A stretch of 6,744 nucleotides of DNA, from assembly GCA_948543905.1 (NCBI GenBank), contig CAOVIS010000025.1, positions 1 through 6,744 of the forward strand, written 5' to 3'. Origin of the DNA: an uncultured Bacilli bacterium. Its GTDB lineage: Bacteria > Bacillota_I > Bacilli_A > RF39 > UBA660. The position numbers and the translations under genes were made by a program. Position 1 is the stretch's first letter; every line of letters begins with the position of its first letter. Below are positions 6,138 to 6,744 of the stretch, in pieces. The notes below the pieces were generated by a model that did not search any database, was not told the DNA's origin, and saw only the letters and a list, made by a program, of their open reading frames with translations.

Positions 6138-6166
6138 ATTATATAATAATATTTAGCTCTTGTCAA
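6138..6166 (-). promoter_or_regulatory. Consensus promoter of the antitoxin RNA
   Basis: On the minus strand a perfect TTGACA (6161-6166) and a perfect TATAAT (6138-6143) are 17 nt apart. It starts only 7 nt beyond the stop codon of the upstream protease gene. High expression is what a labile RNA antitoxin needs. The predicted start near 6131 leaves about 20 nt before the first repeat. Confidence 0.88.
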
Positions 6167-6173
6167 ATGTAAA

Positions 6174-6744
6174 TCACATACTCTCAAGTTTTGCTAAAGC
6201 TTCATCAAAAGTCTTAACATTAATTATTTTAATATCGTAATCTTTATCTTTAGCAACCCTTAAAGCTTCTTCATAATTTTCTTCTGGACAAATAAATATA
6301 TCCGCTTTATTTTTTACCGCTCCAATTAGTTTATATTTAACCCCACCAATTTCACCAACATTACCTTCCGCATCAATAGTTCCAGTTCCCACAATTTTCT
6401 TACCCTTGGTAATATCTTCTTCCACTAATTTATTATAAATAGTAAGACTCATCATTAATCCTCCACTAGAACCCATTTCGCTGGATTTGGTTTTAACTTT
6501 AATCTCAGGATTTAATAATTCATCATAAGTAGTTACAATACTAATACCAATTTTCATTTCGTTATCTATTTTAAAAATTGTGGCATAACAATCTATTTCT
6601 TTATCTTCACGCTTAACTTTAATACTTAATTTAGTATTTTCAGGATAGCTTTTTACTATTTCTTTTAATTTGCTTAAAGACTCTACTGTATTTCCTTCAA
6701 TACTTAATAATAGATCACCTTTTTGTAAATCAGTTTTAGCATCA
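6174..6744 (-). CDS. PDZ-Lon (S16) serine protease, YlbL/SepM-like (5' end cut off)
   Basis: The frame is open from the window edge to a TGA at 6174-6176, giving the last 189 residues; an internal ATG at 6557 is not the real start. Residues 1 to about 50 of the visible part look like a PDZ domain (LQKGDLLLSIEGNTV, then a helix and LSIKVKRE). The rest is a Lon-type S16 proteolytic domain with the catalytic Ser in EMGSSGGLM (Ser93 of the visible part) and the catalytic Lys in GTGTIDAEGNVGEIGGVKYK (second Lys, 138), spaced as in Lon. There is no visible AAA+ domain. PDZ plus S16 is the layout of B. subtilis YlbL and streptococcal SepM, which are membrane-anchored with the protease outside the membrane; the expected N-terminal anchor would lie beyond the window. 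YlbL helps clear the division inhibitor YneA and SepM trims a peptide pheromone; the substrate here is unknown. No terminator separates it from the antitoxin promoter. Confidence 0.9.
   Translation of the reverse strand, partial: DAKTDLQKGDLLLSIEGNTVESLSKLKEIVKSYPENTKLSIKVKREDKEIDCYATIFKIDNEMKIGISIVTTYDELLNPEIKVKTKSSEMGSSGGLMMSLTIYNKLVEEDITKGKKIVGTGTIDAEGNVGEIGGVKYKLIGAVKNKADIFICPEENYEEALRVAKDKDYDIKIINVKTFDEALAKLESM

Noticed and set aside
6134..6156. Inverted repeat CTAAAT-N11-ATTTAG over the antitoxin -10 box as an operator
   Set aside because: It is made almost only of A and T, which produces such symmetry by chance; there is no second copy and the locus has no obvious DNA-binding protein.
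5933..6172. Plus-strand open frame of 79 codons with a repeated peptide
   Set aside because: The frame is only the reverse side of the tandem RNA repeats. It has no ribosome site and its repeated peptide simply mirrors the 37-nt units.
6174..6176. Mycoplasma-type code with TGA as Trp
   Set aside because: All Trp codons I checked are TGG and this TGA ends the protease at its expected length, so the standard code fits.
6174..6744. The Lon-type protease as the enzyme that degrades the antitoxin
   Set aside because: The antitoxin is RNA, not protein, and YlbL-like proteases act outside the membrane. The adjacency is probably incidental.

Overview
The window is AT-rich and every gene lies on the minus strand, so it is read from high to low coordinates. 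The standard code fits: TGG encodes Trp, and the protease gene at the right edge ends in TGA at the expected end of its domain. The heterodimeric ABC exporter, the PDZ-Lon (YlbL/SepM-like) protease, strong AAGG/GGAGG ribosome sites, TTGACA-17-TATAAT promoters and GTG starts all suggest a low-GC member of the Bacillota, chromosomal rather than obviously plasmid-borne. The exact lineage cannot be read from the sequence.

In transcription order: (1) the 3' part of a PDZ-Lon (S16) serine protease gene (6174-6744, cut by the window edge). (2) A complete type III toxin-antitoxin locus of the ToxIN/AbiQ type. It has a consensus promoter (6138-6166), a small antitoxin RNA of three tandem 37-nt repeats plus a fragment (5994-6111), an intrinsic terminator (5963-5990), a possible second promoter (5911-5939) and a ToxN/AbiQ-family endoribonuclease gene (5366-5866). 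(3) A drug-exporter operon: a MarR-family repressor gene (4822-5256, GTG start) followed by two ABC exporter half-transporter genes (3020-4777 and 1027-3027, overlapping by 8 nt) that together look like a BmrCD/LmrCD-type heterodimer with one degenerate ATP site, closed by a strong terminator (997-1027). (4) A second transcription unit with its own extended -10 promoter: a small sigma-70 family factor gene (303-932) and, 3 nt later, a small two-helix membrane protein gene, possibly YcxB-like (1-299, cut by the window edge).

Two systems deserve attention. The toxin-antitoxin locus is assigned from two independent signs: the toxin's conserved ASPK/NLNNMIP blocks, and the tandem-repeat RNA with promoter and terminator placed exactly where type III antitoxins sit. 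Each repeat can be drawn as an H-type pseudoknot followed by an A-rich tail. In the exporter operon, a 16-bp inverted repeat (TGTTAG-N4-CTAACA) sits 2 bp downstream of the marR -10 box, and a 14/16 copy sits in the same position relative to a TATAAT just before the exporter genes. This suggests that the MarR protein controls both its own gene and the transporter genes through twin operators.
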